Assembly: GCF_025847275.1 (NCBI RefSeq)
Contig: NZ_JAOZEV010000022.1
Span: forward strand, 1-36,935
From: Flavobacterium frigoritolerans
GTDB taxonomy: Bacteria > Bacteroidota > Bacteroidia > Flavobacteriales > Flavobacteriaceae
Length of the DNA stretch: 36,935 bases
Reading direction: 5' to 3'
Both the position numbers and the translations under genes were made by a program. Below are positions 33,962 to 36,935 of this stretch, one piece after another. The notes beneath the pieces were generated by a model. That model made no database searches. It was not told where the DNA came from and was given only the letters and a program-made list of their open reading frames with translations. The stretch's first letter is position 1; each line of letters begins with the position of its first letter.

Positions 33962-34671
33962 ATTTTTGAAATTATCCATTGATATCGGAAAGCCCATTTC
34001 CACTGAATGGTATATTTTTTTAAGTTTAATTGTTTTGAAAAATCAAGTAATTCACTTTTTGTAAATCCTCTCAAAATAGATGTTAAACCATCTTTCTTTG
34101 ACATTCCGTTTAATCGGGTAACAAAACACATTGCTTGAAATAAGCGATAGGAAATGATGCTTCTGTGTAAATCATTTATTACCACGCCACGTCTTGCATT
34201 AGTATTAAAAATGGTTGTCAGATTAATTATTTCATTGTTTTTAAAATGATGTAAAGTCAATGTACACAGTGCAATATCGTATTCTATTTTACTAAATGAT
34301 TTATCAAATATATCTTCGCAACGGTAATTTATATTGGGATAATGGACAGATAATTTTCGGGCATAATTTATTGTAAAAGCATTTGCATCAATACCTATTA
34401 GTTTAAAATCCCAATCATGTTTTAATGCATAATCGGCTAGCTTTCTTAGCATATCCCCGTTTCCGCATCCTACATCGATAATAGTTATTGTTTGGTCTTT
34501 GGTAACACCATTTAATAATTTTTCGACTCCTTGTAAAGTTAGGTTGTTTCCTCCAAGTAGCTGATTTATTTTAGCGATTTTATCCAATGCTTTTTGTAAA
34601 ACTTCCCCTTTTAAATTAAAATCATCCATGATTTCAGGATCATCTGTTCTATACTTGGTTTTTATAGCCAT
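33958..34671 (-). CDS. Class I SAM-dependent methyltransferase
   Basis: 237 residues. The SAM-binding motif I is ITIIDVGCGNGDMLRKLADY (about 59-78), followed by a LIGIDAN acidic loop and the ALCTLTLHHFKNNEI post-motif. Class I Rossmann methyltransferase, probably acting on a phenol or quinone formed by the PKS. It starts two bases after the FAD oxidoreductase stop and overlaps the PKS gene by four bases, so the three are tightly coupled. Confidence 0.85.
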   Translation of the reverse strand: MAIKTKYRTDDPEIMDDFNLKGEVLQKALDKIAKINQLLGGNNLTLQGVEKLLNGVTKDQTITIIDVGCGNGDMLRKLADYALKHDWDFKLIGIDANAFTINYARKLSVHYPNINYRCEDIFDKSFSKIEYDIALCTLTLHHFKNNEIINLTTIFNTNARRGVVINDLHRSIISYRLFQAMCFVTRLNGMSKKDGLTSILRGFTKSELLDFSKQLNLKKYTIQWKWAFRYQWIISKI

Positions 34672-34673
34672 TC

Positions 34674-35804
34674 TTAATTTAGAATTATAGATTTACCGTG
34701 TGTTCTTTTTATAATTTGTGGAAGTATAAATGGAAACTGAATTAACAGCCACATTACAACTGCTGCCTTTTTCTTATTTTGTAAAAGTGAGGCAAGGAAT
34801 CGACCTGTTTTTAATCTTTTCTTAAAATTGTAGTTCCATGATTTGATGTATTTTTCTTCAAGTTCTTTTCTTGAAATACTCTTTTTAGTATAAAATTCTA
34901 CAATTAATTCAGAAGCAATTTTAGCACTATGAATCGCCATTGCCATACCATTTCCGCATAAAGGCTGTATTAAACCTGCGCTATCTCCAATCATTAGGAT
35001 ATGATTTTCTATTGCTGTTTTTTCTTCAAATGAAATCTGACTTATAGTTAATGGTTTATCAAATAATGGTGTGCTATTGGTAAAAAACTCTTTTAGATGT
35101 GGGTTTTTATAAATAACATTAACTTGAAAATGATCAATGTTTTTATGTTTTTTAAATGTTTCAAAATTAACTAGGTAGCAAATGTTTACTATGTCATTTT
35201 CTACTTTTGAAATGCCACAATAGCCTCCTTCAAAATTGTACAATCCAACTAAGTCATTTGGGTATTCACCTTTGTAATGCCCTTTGACAGCTAGCCAAGG
35301 AGCTTTTTTTAGAATAAACTTACGTTGTAGTTTTTGGTCAAAATTAGAACGTTTGCCAAAGGCACCTATAGCTATGTTGGTTACAAATGTTTTTTGCTTC
35401 AAGGTTGTAATAGTAAATAAATCATCTTCAAAACAGATGTCTTCGACTGTATCGTGTATTATCTCACATCCATTTTCGATTGCTTTTTTATACAAATGAT
35501 GATCTAATGTATAGCGGCTGAGTCCAAATCCTCCAAGTGGCAGAGTGCAGTGAATGAGTTTTTTATTTGGTATTGAGAATTCTAATTGTGTGATTGTTGC
35601 AGGATTTAAAACTTGAATTTTTAAGTCTAGCCAATCTAGATAAGGTTTGATTTCATTAGAGATGTATTCGCCACAAACTTTATGTTTTGGGAACTCGTTT
35701 TTTTCAATCAAAACTACTCGTAATTTCATTTTAGATAAATGAATGCCACAAGTAAGCCCTGCTAGTCCCCCACCAATAATTACTACATCAGCATTTGTTT
35801 TCAT
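34674..35804 (-). CDS. FAD-dependent oxidoreductase, geranylgeranyl-reductase-like
   Basis: 376 residues. FAD-binding motif VVIIGGGLAGLTCGIHL (8-24), the family marker FPKHKVCGEYIS (38-49) and the second FAD contact LMIGDSAGLIQPLCGNGMAM. Members of this group act as reductases or as hydroxylating monooxygenases on aromatic or isoprenoid lipids. First gene of the operon; likely hydroxylates or oxidises the PKS product. The ~390 bp upstream is the operon's control region. Confidence 0.82.
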   Translation of the reverse strand: MKTNADVVIIGGGLAGLTCGIHLSKMKLRVVLIEKNEFPKHKVCGEYISNEIKPYLDWLDLKIQVLNPATITQLEFSIPNKKLIHCTLPLGGFGLSRYTLDHHLYKKAIENGCEIIHDTVEDICFEDDLFTITTLKQKTFVTNIAIGAFGKRSNFDQKLQRKFILKKAPWLAVKGHYKGEYPNDLVGLYNFEGGYCGISKVENDIVNICYLVNFETFKKHKNIDHFQVNVIYKNPHLKEFFTNSTPLFDKPLTISQISFEEKTAIENHILMIGDSAGLIQPLCGNGMAMAIHSAKIASELIVEFYTKKSISRKELEEKYIKSWNYNFKKRLKTGRFLASLLQNKKKAAVVMWLLIQFPFILPQIIKRTHGKSIILN

Positions 35805-36091
35805 ATGTAGATACTATTCGTTTTTAACAGATGTGATGTCGCTAATCTGGTTTTTATAAGATTCTTAAAAACCTAACGATTTAACGCTATTGCTAATTTA
35901 AGTAATTTCTTAATAGAAAAATCATTTTAAAATAAAAAAGGAATTTTGATTAAAGATGGTATCCTTGATATGGTAGATTTTTAATAAAATAGTGCTATGT
36001 TGTTATATTAGTAAAAATAGTACAAAAAAAGTAGTTTTGTAATGAATTTTTGTAATATATTTGAAAAGTTTGGATTTTTATGTGCGTTATT
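35805..36091. promoter_or_regulatory. Divergent control region between the PKS operon and the Rhs locus
   Basis: AT-rich, non-coding. On the plus strand TATATTTGAAAAG at 36056-36068 carries a -7 element (TATATTTG) and likely drives the Rhs locus. The PKS operon start (35804) must use a minus-strand promoter here; I see no clear consensus. Confidence 0.45.
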
Positions 36092-36093
36092 AG

Positions 36094-36189
36094 CAGAATG
36101 TCCATGATTTTGGGGATAATTGGCGTGATACCCCTCGTGAGATCGCCAAACAAATACAAGAAGAATATCCATTAAGCAACACTTACTAG
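36094..36189 (+). pseudogene. Gene remnant just before the Rhs gene
   Basis: A coding-like frame reads HDFGDNWRDTPREIAKQIQE then EYPLSNTY and stops two bases before the Rhs ATG; a stop codon at 36091 precedes it in frame. The tail looks like a genuine protein end that was co-transcribed with Rhs and has lost its upstream part, possibly by deletion or a frameshift. Family not recognised. Confidence 0.4.
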
Positions 36190-36191
36190 CT

Positions 36192-36935
36192 ATGTTATTA
36201 ACTGATAATCATTTGACCATTGTGGTGGGTATCGACATCCACTTTACGACCTTACCACCATTTAATCCATTTCATCCCTATATAGGAATAGTTATAGATC
36301 CATTTGATTATGTTCCTTTTTTAGGAACCAGTGTACATGTAAATGGGTTTAAGCGTGGCAACTCAGACACTAGCGGAATAATAATACCACTGATGCATAT
36401 TCCACTTTTTTCACCTTGGGTAATGGCACCAATAATTGGGCATGAAAGCATGAATTTTTTTGCATCAGAAACTGTTTTTTCAGACAGTACGCGAATGAGT
36501 CCCAAAGGACATATGCTAATGACCTGTAATGATATTGGAATTCCCCTATCAATGGCTGTAGGTAAAACCAAAGTAGGAAAAAAAATGTTGCCTTTTGCCC
36601 CAACATTATTTGCTCCAACCTCATTTTCATTACCCATTCCTACAGGAAAACCAGTAATGGTAGGTGGCCCTTATCCTCCAGACTGGGGCGGAATGCTAAC
36701 AGGATTAGCAGCGAGTATCGGATTTAGTACCCTTATGAAAAAAGTTAGAGGACTCGCTAAAAAAATTAATATGAAAGGATCAAAAAGTCCAAAAGGACTT
36801 AAAGATTCACTCAGAAAATGTGCTCATGATCCTGTAAATCTTATAAATGGAGCTGTTATTTACGAAGGAAGTGATTTTGATATTGCCAGTCCTATTACGC
36901 TTAATTGGGAACGTAGTTGGTATTCTGACTCTGAG
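36192..36935 (+). CDS. Rhs protein with PAAR-like N-terminus (5' part, runs off the window)
   Basis: Open frame of 248 codons from the ATG at 36192 to the last base, no stop. The first ~170 residues form a Pro/Gly/His-rich, hydrophobic-patched domain (TTLPPFNPFHPYIGIVIDPF; GIIIPLMHIPLFSPWVMAP; GKPVMVGGPYPPDWGGM) like the PAAR-like/DUF4150-type domains that cap type VI-secreted effectors. After a helical linker, HDPVNLINGAVIYEGSDFDI followed by WERSWYSDSE is the start of an Rhs repeat shell. Rhs proteins encapsulate a C-terminal toxin delivered to rivals; the toxin and its immunity gene would lie beyond the window. It is not an ordinary ORF hit because it lacks a stop here. Confidence 0.82.
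   Translation, partial: MLLTDNHLTIVVGIDIHFTTLPPFNPFHPYIGIVIDPFDYVPFLGTSVHVNGFKRGNSDTSGIIIPLMHIPLFSPWVMAPIIGHESMNFFASETVFSDSTRMSPKGHMLMTCNDIGIPLSMAVGKTKVGKKMLPFAPTLFAPTSFSLPIPTGKPVMVGGPYPPDWGGMLTGLAASIGFSTLMKKVRGLAKKINMKGSKSPKGLKDSLRKCAHDPVNLINGAVIYEGSDFDIASPITLNWERSWYSDSE

Noticed and set aside
36308..36637. Two minus-strand frames of 109 and 86 codons at the right edge
   Set aside because: They are antisense to the continuous Rhs reading frame, which has recognisable motifs.
1..36935. CRISPR array, tRNA, rRNA or insertion sequence
   Set aside because: No regularly spaced repeat-spacer pattern, no cloverleaf or rRNA-like stretch and no transposase frame was recognised; the 112-bp array has no unique spacers.

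Overview
The window looks like a piece of a Flavobacterium-type chromosome (Bacteroidota). It is AT-rich, with promoters of the Bacteroidota -7 type (TAnnTTTG), for example upstream of the helicase at 11972 and the SymE-like gene at 19300. It carries a FISUMP-domain surface protein, a TonB-dependent receptor paired with a GH3 glycosidase, a DUF983 protein, a DUF294/exonuclease pair and a PAAR-like/Rhs protein. The genus call is an inference from gene content; no rRNA or tRNA gene was seen.

Layout. 1-3.5 kb: 3' end of an Ig-like/FISUMP surface protein, a DUF983 membrane protein, and about 500 bp of roughly 112-bp tandem repeats. 2.8-8.5 kb: a carbohydrate locus in which a Nudix-like winged-helix regulator (minus) diverges from a TonB-dependent receptor and a GH3 beta-glucosidase-type enzyme; a perfect 21-bp palindrome sits just upstream of the receptor. 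8.6-18.1 kb: ordinary housekeeping genes (acyl-CoA thioesterase, MscS channel, DUF3817, RadD-like helicase, DEAD-box-type RNA helicase, NDH-2, Bcr/CflA transporter) with interspersed intergenic repeats. 18.1-20.2 kb: two related small secreted proteins around a divergent XRE regulator/SymE-like toxin pair.

20.26-27.57 kb is the main find: a compact element of about 7.3 kb flanked by two dif-like sites (XerC/XerD recombination sites) and carrying no recombinase of its own. It encodes a Rep_trans-type rolling-circle replication initiator, a candidate capsid protein, a peptidoglycan-targeting protein with a C-terminal membrane anchor, many small membrane proteins (several under 60 codons, joined by ATGA or TAATG overlaps) and a probable surface/spike protein. 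No packaging or Zot-type ATPase is visible. This gene set suggests a small tailless, probably membrane-containing ssDNA phage, in the general style of the Flavobacterium phage FLiP, that enters the chromosome at dif using the host Xer enzymes. A small secreted-protein cassette lies just inside its left end, and a 30-bp trace of a related element lies at 18.66 kb.

27.7-30.3 kb: a cNMP/CBS/DUF294 signalling protein with a partner DnaQ-like protein whose catalytic residues look altered. 30.3-35.8 kb: a tight seven-gene minus-strand operon for a type III polyketide synthase pathway (FAD oxidoreductase, methyltransferase, type III PKS, FabZ-like dehydratase, ketoacyl synthase, ACP, phosphopantetheinyl transferase), probably making a modified phenolic, quinone or pyrone lipid. 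36.19 kb to the end: the start of a large Rhs protein with a PAAR-like N-terminus, running off the window.
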